Assembly (NCBI RefSeq): GCF_022815645.1
Contig: NZ_JALGRO010000006.1
Span: 1 to 64,000 of the forward strand
Length of the DNA: 64,000 bases
Reading direction: 5' to 3'
Source of the DNA: Curtobacterium sp. VKM Ac-2922
GTDB lineage: Bacteria; Actinomycetota; Actinomycetes; Actinomycetales; Microbacteriaceae
The translations under genes were made by a program, and so were the position numbers. Positions within the stretch are counted from its first letter, which is position 1. Each line of letters begins with the position of its first letter. Positions 26,796 to 35,306 of this stretch are shown here, piece by piece. Below the pieces are notes generated by a model. The model searched no databases, was not told where the DNA came from, and saw only the letters and a program-made list of their open reading frames with translations.

Positions 26796-28079
26796 CTACC
26801 GGAAGAGCTGCTCGCCGATGTACGAACCTGCGCGGGGCGCCGGCGGCACCGCGAACACCGCGGACCCGATGTGCGCGATGTACTCGTTCAGCCGGTCGAC
26901 CGCGCCGAGGCGCCGCTGGATCCGGGTGAAGTGGTCCGGGTCGGTCATGTACGCCGCGAAGAACAGCCCCGCGTCGAGCTGCCCGTACTGGTTCAGCCCG
27001 TCGGTGTAGTTGTAGCCGCGCCGCAGGATCTTCACCCCGCCGTTGTTCTCGTGCGCTGCCAGGGCCACGTGCGAGCGGGCGTCGATGGCGGTGTCGCCGT
27101 CCGACGCCGCCCCGGACCCCATCGCCGCGCGAGCGTGGAAGTCCGGCGTCGTGTGCTCCGTCCCGCCGGACAGCGGCGCACCCTCGACCTTGGTCCGGCC
27201 GAACACCCGCTGCTGGTCGCTCACGACGTCGGCGTCCCAGATCTCGATGTTCATCTGGATCTTCCGCACGACCTGGTAGGTCCCGCCGGCCATCCACCCG
27301 GCGGAGTCGTCGAGCCACACGAAGCGGTCGTACTCGTCGTCGGTGGTGATGTTGCGGGTGCCGTCCTTGAAGCCCATCAGGTTGCGCGGGGTCGTCTGCG
27401 ACGGCCCGGCCGAGGCACGCCCGAACCCGAGCACGGTCCAGCGCACGGTCGCGGTGCCGCGCGCGATCCGGGCCAGGTCGCGCACGGCGTGGTACGCCAC
27501 CTGCGGGTCGTCCGCGCACGCCTGCAGGGACAGGTCCCCGCCGGTCAGGCCGTCCTGCAGCCGGTCGCTCGGCAGTGCGGGGATGTCCTGCAACTGCGCC
27601 GGTCGGTGCGCGGCCAGCCCGAACCGGTCGTCGAACACCCCAGGGCCGAGTCCGACCGTGACGGTGAGCGACGCCGGGCCGAGGTCGAGCGCCTCGCCGG
27701 TGTCCGCGCCGACGCCGTTGCCGTGCGCCGGCTCGACGGACCCGACGGTCTTGCCGGCCTGCAGCTGTGCGATCGAGGCCGACCAGCGCGCGAGCAGCAC
27801 CTGCAGGTCGGTCGTGGCCGAGGTCGACAGGTCGAACGTCATGAACACGCAGTAGCGCTGCGGGTCGGTGCGGATGCCGCCCTGGGGCTGGCGGGCAGCG
27901 GTGGCGTAGAAGGGGTGGCTCAGCGACAGGTCGATCGACTCGTCGCCGTTCGACGCCGCGCTGAACGGGTTGACGCCCGTGGCCGCGGTCGCACCCGCGA
28001 CGCCCGCGACCGCGCCGACGCCGGCCCCGGCTGCCGCGAGGCCGGCGCCGAGCAGTCCCCGCCGCGAGAACTCGCTCAC
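26796..28079 (-). CDS. efeB: EfeB, deferrochelatase / DyP-type peroxidase
   Basis: Heme-binding dye-decolorizing peroxidase (427 aa; GTG 28079) of the EfeUOB ferrous-iron system. The Tat signal is SEFSRRGLLGAGLAAAG. The DyP signature GFKDGT with the catalytic Asp is in RNLMGFKDGTRN, and the probable proximal heme His lies in the GGTEHTTPDFHARA region. It is exported folded with heme and thought to oxidise Fe(II) to Fe(III), or to remove iron from heme, for uptake by EfeU. The start overlaps the efeO stop by GTGA. A longer open frame upstream overlaps efeO and is rejected. Confidence 0.93.
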   Translation of the reverse strand: MSEFSRRGLLGAGLAAAGAGVGAVAGVAGATAATGVNPFSAASNGDESIDLSLSHPFYATAARQPQGGIRTDPQRYCVFMTFDLSTSATTDLQVLLARWSASIAQLQAGKTVGSVEPAHGNGVGADTGEALDLGPASLTVTVGLGPGVFDDRFGLAAHRPAQLQDIPALPSDRLQDGLTGGDLSLQACADDPQVAYHAVRDLARIARGTATVRWTVLGFGRASAGPSQTTPRNLMGFKDGTRNITTDDEYDRFVWLDDSAGWMAGGTYQVVRKIQMNIEIWDADVVSDQQRVFGRTKVEGAPLSGGTEHTTPDFHARAAMGSGAASDGDTAIDARSHVALAAHENNGGVKILRRGYNYTDGLNQYGQLDAGLFFAAYMTDPDHFTRIQRRLGAVDRLNEYIAHIGSAVFAVPPAPRAGSYIGEQLFR

Positions 28080-29302
28080 GCGGTGGCGACCTTCTCGGCC
28101 AGGCGGGACAGCGGGTCCTGCAGTGCCTGCACGCGCTGCGAGATCGCGTTCGCGTGCTCGGACTTGGTGGCGTCGGTCCAGCTGTCGAAGCCGCCCAGGT
28201 CGCTGGCGTTCCGGAAGCCGTCCATCATCGTGTTCGTCTGGTCGAACTGGGTGCTGATCTGCTTGGTCAGGGTCGGGTCGAGCTTGGTGAGCCCCGGCTT
28301 CAGGTACGCGAAGGCCTGGCGGGCGCCCTCGACGTTCGCGGCGAGGTCGACCAGGTCGATGTGGCTGTAGGCCTCTTCCTCGCCGGAGATCTTGTTCGAC
28401 TGCACCTCTTCGAGCAGGCCGGCGGCGCCGTTCGCCAGGTCCTCGGGCTGGTAGTCGAGCGTCGGGACGAGCTTCGCGAGCAGCTGCACGTTCGTGGCCA
28501 GCTCGGACGCGGTCTTCTTCGTGTCGTCCGTGATCGCACCGTTGGCGAACAGGTCGCGCTCGACGGCGTGGAAGCCACTCCACCCGACGGCGGGGTCGAG
28601 GTTCGACGCGCGCATGTCGATCAGGTAGTCGAGGTTGCCGGCGTTGTCGGTGGCCTTGTAGCCCTTCTTGACGAAGCCGTCGACGTCGCTCTCGACGTGC
28701 TCGTAGTACGGACGGGCGTCGGCGTAGTCCTTCTTGGCCGCGTCCAGGTTGCCCGCCGCCACGTCCTTCTGCAACTGCTCGACCGCGGTGACCATGTCGG
28801 TGACCTGGCCGTCGACGTACGTCGCGTAGCCCTTCGCCCCCTGCTTCAGGAGCGAGGCCGCGCTGCTGTTCGCGGTCGAGGCGACCTTGCCGGTGACCGT
28901 GAAGTCGGTCATCTCGGTGTCGGCTCCGGGGCAGTACACCTGGTACTTCCCGCCGCCCAGCGTGCTGGTGAACGAGACCGCGGCCAGGCCGGGTGCCAGG
29001 TTCTCCTTCTCGCCGAAGATCCGCTGGTCCTGCAGCAGCTCGACCTCGGTGATCGCGGTCGAGGACTCGTTCTCCACCGTGAAGGTGACCGGGCCGGCGG
29101 GGACCTTGGTGGTCGACACGGCGCACTTGTCCGAGCCGTCGTTCGTCAGGGTGATCGACACGCGCGACACCTTGCCCGAGGTCGAGGCGTCGTCCGTCGC
29201 CGAGGACGGGTTCGCGGCACAGCCGGTCAGGGCCAGCGCGGTCACGACGCCGAGTGCGCCCAGGATGGTGAGGGGTCGGACGGTTCGCTCAACGAACGGC
29301 AT
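28076..29302 (-). CDS. efeO: EfeO, iron-binding lipoprotein
   Basis: Extracellular iron-binding component of EfeUOB (408 aa). Signal peptide with lipobox LTGC at about residue 28. An N-terminal cupredoxin-like domain (TVENESSTAITEVELL, then YCPGADTEM with Cys/Met) is followed by the M75 imelysin-like domain with the iron-site motif HVESD (HxxE). It is coupled to efeB by a 4-bp overlap and to efeU by a 14-bp overlap. It hands iron to EfeU. Confidence 0.93.
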   Translation of the reverse strand: MPFVERTVRPLTILGALGVVTALALTGCAANPSSATDDASTSGKVSRVSITLTNDGSDKCAVSTTKVPAGPVTFTVENESSTAITEVELLQDQRIFGEKENLAPGLAAVSFTSTLGGGKYQVYCPGADTEMTDFTVTGKVASTANSSAASLLKQGAKGYATYVDGQVTDMVTAVEQLQKDVAAGNLDAAKKDYADARPYYEHVESDVDGFVKKGYKATDNAGNLDYLIDMRASNLDPAVGWSGFHAVERDLFANGAITDDTKKTASELATNVQLLAKLVPTLDYQPEDLANGAAGLLEEVQSNKISGEEEAYSHIDLVDLAANVEGARQAFAYLKPGLTKLDPTLTKQISTQFDQTNTMMDGFRNASDLGGFDSWTDATKSEHANAISQRVQALQDPLSRLAEKVATA

Positions 29303-30878
29303 GGGCGGTGCTCCTTGTCGGGTCCCCGGCGGGTGGTCCGCGGGCGGGGACGGGTACGGGGTCGTGGTGCGCGGGTGCCGTCAGACGACGACGGTCACGC
29401 AGGGCGAGGGCGAGCTGGGCCGCTGCGGCGATGCCCAGGGCGATCGGCAGCCAGGCGCTCCAGAGCGCGAGTTCGGCGGAACGCGTGGCGGCGGCGGCGA
29501 CGGCCGTGGCCGTGCGCTGCACGCGCGCGTCCGGCACCGCGAAGGCGGTGCGGGCGATCGACGTGGTGCGTGCGGACGGGAGGCCTCCACCACGCAGCGT
29601 CAGCACCGAGCGTTGGGTGCTGGTCGCGTCCAGGACACCGCCACCGGCGGTCCACAGGGTGGTCGTCGTCGAGACCGACCAGCCGGCCCGGAACGGGCCG
29701 GGGTTCGTCGAGGGTGAGATACCGACGGGCACGCGGCCGAAGATCCCGACCAGGTCGTCGAGCGTCAGCGAGGCGGGCTGGCCGCCGGCACCGTCGTCGG
29801 TGGTCGTGCGCCACCGGTCGGCGGTGATCCCGGCGCGGGTGACGGTGCGGTGGGTCGATGCCGGGAAGTCGACCCGGGCCTCCCGGCCGTTGCCGCGGGT
29901 GCGCAGGACCGCAGCCTGCCCGTGGACCTCGGCCGACACCGAGGTCTGGTCCCCGGTGGCCGGCACGGTCGACGGCACGTGCACGCCGCCGGTCGGGACG
30001 GCGAGCGCCAGCACGGCTGCGGCGACGGCGAGGACGGCTGCGACGCTCCCCCGGACCACGGGCACCCGGGCGGGGGCCGGTCGCCAGGCGCGCGGCCACA
30101 GCGAGATGGCCAGGACGGGGACGACGTACAGGACCCAGCCGAGGACCTCGATCACGCGGGGGTCCGGTGGGATGCCGAGCACGCCGGTGACCAGGGCGCC
30201 TTGCACGGATCCGTTCGGGGCGAGCCAGCTCAGGTCGACGGTGCGCTGCTGGCCGATGACGATCCAGCCGGCCTCGTGCGCACGGCGCAGGACGGTCAGC
30301 ACCAGCCCGCCGGCGACGAAGACCAGGAAGACGCCCGTGCCGGTGAAGAACTTCGCCAGGTTCATCCGGACGCCACCGGTGTAGATGCCGTAGCCGACGG
30401 CGACCGCTCCGGCGATGCCGACGACGGCGCCGAGCGCTGCCAGTCCGGTGTCGGTGGACGCCTGGAAGGTGGCGAGCAGGAAGACCGAGGTCTCGAAGCC
30501 CTCCTTGAGGACGGCGAGGAAGGCCATGCCCGCCAGTGCCCAGGCGGTGCCGCGGCCGAGCGCCTCGGTCGCACTCGCCTCGAGCTCCTTCGTCAGGTGC
30601 CGCGCGTGCGTGCGCATCCAGACGATCATCCCGGTGACGAAGACGACGGCGACGATGCCGATGACCGCCTCCATCCCCTCTTGCTGAGCCTGGGGCAGCG
30701 CCTGCTCGACGGCCTGCAGTCCGAAGCCGACGGCGATGCTCAGTGCGACGGCGATGCCGACTCCGAGCCACATCGGCGCCAGGGGCACGCGGTTGCGACG
30801 CAGGAACGCGGCGATGATGCCGACGATGAGCGTGGCTTCGAGGCCTTCGCGGAGGCCGATGACGAGGGTGGCAAGCAT
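29289..30878 (-). CDS. efeU: EfeU, iron permease with long C-terminal extension
   Basis: Oxidase-dependent iron transporter of the Ftr1/EfeU family (529 aa, about 250 longer than E. coli EfeU). The first REGLE iron motif is at residues 10-14 and the second is altered to KEGFE (125-129). Seven or so membrane segments occupy the first 280 residues. The extension contains further membrane segments and a large extracytoplasmic region (from about VPTGGVHVPSTVPATGDQ) that ends in a Pro-rich tail. First gene of efeUOB; the promoter carries an iron box. Confidence 0.92.
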   Translation of the reverse strand: MLATLVIGLREGLEATLIVGIIAAFLRRNRVPLAPMWLGVGIAVALSIAVGFGLQAVEQALPQAQQEGMEAVIGIVAVVFVTGMIVWMRTHARHLTKELEASATEALGRGTAWALAGMAFLAVLKEGFETSVFLLATFQASTDTGLAALGAVVGIAGAVAVGYGIYTGGVRMNLAKFFTGTGVFLVFVAGGLVLTVLRRAHEAGWIVIGQQRTVDLSWLAPNGSVQGALVTGVLGIPPDPRVIEVLGWVLYVVPVLAISLWPRAWRPAPARVPVVRGSVAAVLAVAAAVLALAVPTGGVHVPSTVPATGDQTSVSAEVHGQAAVLRTRGNGREARVDFPASTHRTVTRAGITADRWRTTTDDGAGGQPASLTLDDLVGIFGRVPVGISPSTNPGPFRAGWSVSTTTTLWTAGGGVLDATSTQRSVLTLRGGGLPSARTTSIARTAFAVPDARVQRTATAVAAAATRSAELALWSAWLPIALGIAAAAQLALALRDRRRLTAPAHHDPVPVPARGPPAGDPTRSTAHAVR

Positions 30879-30882
30879 GACG

Positions 30883-30901
30883 TAGGCAAGGCTAGCCTTA
30901 C
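30883..30901 (-). promoter_or_regulatory. DtxR/IdeR-type iron box of efeUOB
   Basis: On the minus strand GTAAGGCTAGCCTTGCCTA, built around the perfect palindrome AAGGCTAGCCTT (30888-30899) and ending 5 bp from the efeU ATG. It includes a -10-like TAGCCT. A related box is upstream of the siderophore genes. Confidence 0.7.
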
Positions 30902-30938
30902 TTCCGGCTTCCCGTCGACCCGGTCGGCGTGGGGTTTG

Positions 30939-31751
30939 ATGGTTCTCATGAACCTGCTCTCGGCGGACGGACTCGCCGCCGTCACGAACGTGCTCGACCT
31001 GGCCGGGGTGTTCGCGTCCGCGCTGCTGGGCGGCGCCGTGGCCCGGTCGATGGGACTGGACCTGTTCGGGTTCGTGGTCGTCGGGTTCGTCTCCGGCCTG
31101 GGCGGCGGCATGCTCCGCGACGTCCTGCTGCAGAACGGGCCGCCCGTCGCCCTGACCGACCCGCTGTACGTGCCGGTCGCCGTCGCCGGAGCGCTGGTCG
31201 CGTTCTTCGTGTCGTTCTCCGAACGCGGCTGGGACCGCCTGTTCACGTTCCTCGACGCCGCCGTCATCGGGTTCTGGGCAGTGGTCGGCGTGCAGCGCAC
31301 CGTCGACGCCGGGCTCGAGTGGCCGGCCGCGATCATCATGGGCACCATCACGGCCGTCGGCGGTGGGGTCGGCCGCGACCTGCTGCTGCGCCGCGTGCCG
31401 GCCGTGTTCGGCGGCAACGCGCTGTACGCCTCGGTCGCGGTCGCCGCCTCGACGGTGATGGTCATCGCCTCGGCGCTCGGGTCCCCCACGATCGGCATCG
31501 TCGCCGCGGTCGTGCTGTCCCTGGTGCTGCGCTGGGGTGCTGTGCGCTGGGGGTGGGGCCTGCCGAACGGGCGCGACTGGCAGCCGCAGTCGACCCTGGC
31601 ATCGCTGCTGCGCCGGGGCCGCGGGCTGCGGCCCGATGCCGTGCGGCTGCTGCGCCGAGGTCGCGGACCGCGGCCCGATGCCGTGCGGCTGCTCCGCCGA
31701 CCCGGGCGTCGACGCGGACCGGGCAGCGTGCACACCGACGACGACCACTGA
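30939..31751 (+). CDS. UPF0126 / TRIC-like channel membrane protein
   Basis: Integral membrane protein (270 aa from ATG 30939; 267 from ATG 30948) of the UPF0126 glycine-rich family, related to TRIC cation channels. Two internal repeats of three segments carry the family motifs GLGGGMLRDVLLQ and AVGGGVGRDLLLRRVPAVF, plus a seventh segment. The C-terminal tail is a 14-residue tandem repeat LLRRGRGxRPDAVR (two copies plus a partial third) and strongly basic, unlike normal members. Divergent from efeU. Possibly leaderless, as no ribosome site is clear. Confidence 0.85.
   Translation: MVLMNLLSADGLAAVTNVLDLAGVFASALLGGAVARSMGLDLFGFVVVGFVSGLGGGMLRDVLLQNGPPVALTDPLYVPVAVAGALVAFFVSFSERGWDRLFTFLDAAVIGFWAVVGVQRTVDAGLEWPAAIIMGTITAVGGGVGRDLLLRRVPAVFGGNALYASVAVAASTVMVIASALGSPTIGIVAAVVLSLVLRWGAVRWGWGLPNGRDWQPQSTLASLLRRGRGLRPDAVRLLRRGRGPRPDAVRLLRRPGRRRGPGSVHTDDDH
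31604..31699 (+). repeat. 42-bp in-frame tandem repeat
   Basis: Two full units of 42 bp (31604-31645, 31646-31687) and a partial third. Each unit encodes LLRRGRGxRPDAVR at the C-terminus of the UPF0126 protein. Confidence 0.85.
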
Positions 31752-32118
31752 CGCGCCCGGGCGGTGTCCCGATCGCGTCGCGGACCTTCCACGCGCCCGG
31801 CCCGACGCCTATCATCGAGACCGCCGGGTATCGAGATGCCCGGCGCACCTCATCCCGACGTCGCCCTTCGTGCACGGCGTGTTGCGAGCACCAGGGCCCG
31901 GGACGACACCGACGCGACCCGAATGCGGCGGTACCGGCCGGAACGACACGGGGTGTGCAGCCACTGGGGGCTCCACCGCACCGCGCGTGGTCAGACGCGC
32001 GGCGCGGCAGGTTCCCGGTGGCGCACCGCAACCACCAGGATGACGGGGCACCCCCATCACCACGCCTGTCCCACGGCTCGGCCACCGTGTCAGGGACACC
32101 CATCTGAAGCAGGACCAG
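31752..32118. other. intergenic, 367 bp, with hairpin
   Basis: It holds a stem GCCGGGTATC / GATGCCCGGC (31823-31844, one G-U pair) that could terminate the UPF0126 gene. The remainder, up to the TetR start, shows no convincing gene. Confidence 0.5.
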
Positions 32119-32778
32119 ATGCGCGACGCCGACTCCCCGGACGACACCCCGCCGACCGGGCCCACCTCGACCGGGCCCACCTCGACCGGCCCGACCTCGA
32201 CCAGGACGCCGCGGGCCGAGGTCCGGGAACGTCTGCTCGCTGCCGGTGCCGCGACCTTCGCCGAGCTCGGCGTGCACGAGGCTCGACTGGACGACGTGGC
32301 CGCCCGGGCCGGCTTCAGCAAGGGCGCCGTCTACTCGAACTTCTCGTCGAAGGAGGACCTGGTCGCGCAGGTCATGCAGCGTGCGACCAACCTGGTGCTC
32401 GGCGCACTCGACGACCTGGTCGACCCCGACGTCACCGCGACCGACATCGGTGACGTCGTGCGCACGGCCTTCGGTCGGCACGACCAGCGCGAACAGTTCG
32501 CGCTGCTGTCCGAGTTCCGCGGCTACGCGACGCGCCACCCGGAGTTCATGCCCGAGTTCGTCCGGCAGCGCCGCGTGCTGCAGGACGGCGTCGAACGACT
32601 CGTCAGCCTGTGGTTCGGCGCGCATCCCGAGGTGGACCCCGGGATGCCGCTCGACGTCCTCTCGCAGGCGCTGATCGCGACGAACGTCGGCCTGGTGTTC
32701 GACACCCCCGCGCTCGACGCGGTCGATCCCGGCGAGGTCGTGGCAGCCCTCGTCGAAGCCGTCATCCGCCGGCGCTGA
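32119..32778 (+). CDS. TetR family transcriptional regulator
   Basis: TetR regulator (219 aa). The DNA-binding domain reads LLAAGAATFAELGVHEARLDDVAARAGFSKGAVYSNFSSKEDL. The N-terminus has an unusual low-complexity extension with three tandem GPTST units (DNA unit about 15 bp), so the true start may be further in, but no better start is visible. No target gene is obvious; its neighbours are transcribed as separate units. Confidence 0.82.
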   Translation: MRDADSPDDTPPTGPTSTGPTSTGPTSTRTPRAEVRERLLAAGAATFAELGVHEARLDDVAARAGFSKGAVYSNFSSKEDLVAQVMQRATNLVLGALDDLVDPDVTATDIGDVVRTAFGRHDQREQFALLSEFRGYATRHPEFMPEFVRQRRVLQDGVERLVSLWFGAHPEVDPGMPLDVLSQALIATNVGLVFDTPALDAVDPGEVVAALVEAVIRRR

Positions 32779-32809
32779 CGCTGCCGCGAACCGCGCACGG
32801 TGCTGCGTG

Positions 32810-32955
32810 CGCGAACCGCGCACGGCGCTCCGTGCGAGGTTGACCGCCCCGTGCAGGCGATCAGCCTCGCACCGAGCCACCACGTGCGCACGGGGACGCA
32901 ACCTCGCACCGTGCTCACCACGACAGCACGCCGCCGACCTCGCACCGTGCGCACC
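32810..32955. repeat. family-2 module cluster (GTGCGAG ... CTCGCAC)
   Basis: Intergenic stretch with GTGCGAGGTTG (32832), CCTCGCACC (32864), AACCTCGCACCGTGC (32900) and ACCTCGCACCGTGC (32937) in opposing orientations. The same modules are at 41238, 57648 and 61119. Confidence 0.7.
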
Positions 32956-32972
32956 GCGGACCGCGGACCGCG

Positions 32973-35306
32973 CTACGACTGGGCCGTCCGGCGCCGCCGC
33001 CCCTCGTGCGACCAGGCCGACGAGGGCGTCAGGCTCGGCGGCAGCAGGCGCGACCGCACGCGCACCGGCAGGGTGACGGACGCGTCCAGGGCGACCCGCG
33101 CCGTGCGGAGGACCGCGACCAACCGATCGCCGTCGACGGAACCGGCGGCGGCGTAGCGCTCCTGGTCGATCGCGTCAACGACCGTCTCCAGGTGGCCGAC
33201 CACCTCTGTCGGCACCGTCGTCCGGAGTCGGCCGAGCACCGCCCTGGCCGTCCGGGCGACCGCGGCGGCGTCACCCGGTGGTGCGAGCCCAGGCGCGTAC
33301 CCGTGGTCGGCGACGTCGTCGAGCAGCTCGCGCCACGCGGTGACCGCTGGGGAACGCCCGGAGGCCACCTCGCTCAGTCGCACGCGACGGCGGACACCAC
33401 GGACGAACGCCGGGGCGACGAGCACGGCCAGGGCGATGAGGATCCCGACGAGCAGCCCCCACGGGCCGTTGCCCCCGCCGGTGGACGTGGCGGCGCCGGC
33501 CTCGGCCGAGGCGCTCGGGGTCGGCGTGGCCGTCGTGGACGGTGTGGCCTGGTCGGGCGCGGGCAGCGGCGTCTCGGGGGCGGCAGCGGTGGGCGTCGCC
33601 GTCGGCTGCGGATCGGTGGTGGCGGCCGCGTCCGAGTCCGGCGTCGGCTCGAACGCGACCCACCCGGCACCCTTGATGTACAGCTCGGGCCACGAGTGCA
33701 GCTGCCGGTTGGACACCATGTACTCGCCGTCCTGGGCGGTGCCGCCGGCACGGTAGCCGACCGCGATCCGCGAGGGGATGCCGAGCGACCGGGCCATCAC
33801 CGCCATGGCGGACGAGAAGTGCACGCAGTACCCCTGGCGTACCTGCAGGAACTTCGCGACCACGTCCATGCTGTCGCCGTCGTACCCCTGCTCGACGGGC
33901 GCGGTCTCGGAGTAGGTGAACAGGTCGCTGCGGAACCACTGCTCCAGCGCTCGGGCCTGTTCGTACTGCGTCGCCGCCCCACCGGCGACCCGCGTGGCGG
34001 CCGCGGAGATGCTCTTCGGCAGGTCCTTCGGCAGCTGTCGGTCGGTACGGAGCTCGGCGGTCGAGGGCGTCTGGTAGCCGCGACCCTCGAAGCTGCCGAG
34101 CCGCCCGGACGCGTCGACCGCGTCCAGGTAGGCGTTGGCGAAGGTGGACGACCCGTACACCTGGTAGGTGGCGCCGCGACGGGTGGCCGGTCCCGTCGAC
34201 CGCACCGTGCTCGAGTCCCCCATCCACCGCCACTGGTCCAGCTCGAGGTTCGTGGACTGCGACTGGATCGACACGGCGCCGGCGGGCACCGGCAGGTAGT
34301 TGCTCGACAGCCCGGTGATGCGGACGGTCACGTCGCCCCGACTGGCCAGCCGTGGGTTGACGCCGACGGCGTACCGCGGCTGGTCGGCAGTCGGGGCGTT
34401 GCTGACGTCCGTCACGGTCGGCACCCAGTCACCGGACCCGAAGTCGTCGAGGTCGGCGAGCTTGAGGTACTCCGGCTGCCCGTCCGAGGTGCGGTAGCGG
34501 AACACCTCGAGTTCGTTGGGTCGCCGCAGGTCCTGCCCGAGGTTCAGCAGCGTGCCGGGGCGTCCGGGCTGGATGGGCGACTGGATCGCTCCCGTGACGC
34601 CCGACAACCAGCTCGCGTTCAACGGCACGATCGACGGCAGCCCGACGGCGACCACCAGGGCGATCGCACCGACCACCGTCGCGGGCAGTGCGCGTTGCAC
34701 GGGCCGGACCGACAACCACAGCAGCGCCAGGAACGCCAGGCCGGTCGCGACCACGAGCCCGGTGCTCGCCGGGGTCCCGGTGACGACACCGGGGACGATG
34801 AGGATGACGAGCGCGGGTGCCGCGGCGAGCGCTGCCGCCGGCGCGACGGTCGCCAGGAAGATCGACGCCGCGGCCACCCACGCGATCGCGACGGTCACGA
34901 CCAGGCGGATGGCATCCGTCTGCGGCAGCGGGGCGGGGTTCAACCGGATGGCGGCGATGGTCTGGCCGAGTGCGCCGTTGCCGTCGATCCACCCGAGCGG
35001 CTGGATGTCGTTCACGAGCGCCGCGGCGCACGAGCAGGCGATGAGCGTCGCGACGAGGGCGACGAAGCGGACGCCGGGCGGTCGTCGGCGCACCGTCAGG
35101 ACGACGCCGACCAGCACGACCACGATCGCGACCGCCGAGGTCCACCACGCGACGCCCTGCACGAGCGGCCGGAACGCCAGCGCGGCGATCAGCACGGGGA
35201 CCGGGGCGAGGGCGACGACCCAGGGCGAGGGGCCGCGGACCACGTCGTCACGTTCGAGGATCTCGCGGACGTCGGCGCGGCGCTCCCCCGCGGTCGCGGT
35301 CGTCAT
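32973..35306 (-). CDS. membrane transglutaminase-like protein
   Basis: Membrane protein (777 aa) with about six N-terminal membrane segments, an extracytoplasmic transglutaminase-like domain and a further segment near residue 650. The Cys-His pair is present: Cys494 in QGYCVHFSSAMAVM and His537 in QLHSWPELY, then the FEPTP stretch with the third residue. A Pro/Thr/Ala-rich linker follows. It overlaps the DUF58 gene by ATGA and belongs to a MoxR-DUF58-transglutaminase operon, a widespread actinobacterial set of unknown role, perhaps envelope-protein crosslinking or proteolysis. The C-terminal soluble part lies in the cytoplasm. Confidence 0.88.
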   Translation of the reverse strand: MTTATAGERRADVREILERDDVVRGPSPWVVALAPVPVLIAALAFRPLVQGVAWWTSAVAIVVVLVGVVLTVRRRPPGVRFVALVATLIACSCAAALVNDIQPLGWIDGNGALGQTIAAIRLNPAPLPQTDAIRLVVTVAIAWVAAASIFLATVAPAAALAAAPALVILIVPGVVTGTPASTGLVVATGLAFLALLWLSVRPVQRALPATVVGAIALVVAVGLPSIVPLNASWLSGVTGAIQSPIQPGRPGTLLNLGQDLRRPNELEVFRYRTSDGQPEYLKLADLDDFGSGDWVPTVTDVSNAPTADQPRYAVGVNPRLASRGDVTVRITGLSSNYLPVPAGAVSIQSQSTNLELDQWRWMGDSSTVRSTGPATRRGATYQVYGSSTFANAYLDAVDASGRLGSFEGRGYQTPSTAELRTDRQLPKDLPKSISAAATRVAGGAATQYEQARALEQWFRSDLFTYSETAPVEQGYDGDSMDVVAKFLQVRQGYCVHFSSAMAVMARSLGIPSRIAVGYRAGGTAQDGEYMVSNRQLHSWPELYIKGAGWVAFEPTPDSDAAATTDPQPTATPTAAAPETPLPAPDQATPSTTATPTPSASAEAGAATSTGGGNGPWGLLVGILIALAVLVAPAFVRGVRRRVRLSEVASGRSPAVTAWRELLDDVADHGYAPGLAPPGDAAAVARTARAVLGRLRTTVPTEVVGHLETVVDAIDQERYAAAGSVDGDRLVAVLRTARVALDASVTLPVRVRSRLLPPSLTPSSAWSHEGRRRRTAQS

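Noticed and set aside
26135..26929. 264-residue open frame on the plus strand
   Set aside because: Arg/Pro-rich product, no ribosome site, runs over the direct repeats and antisense to efeB.
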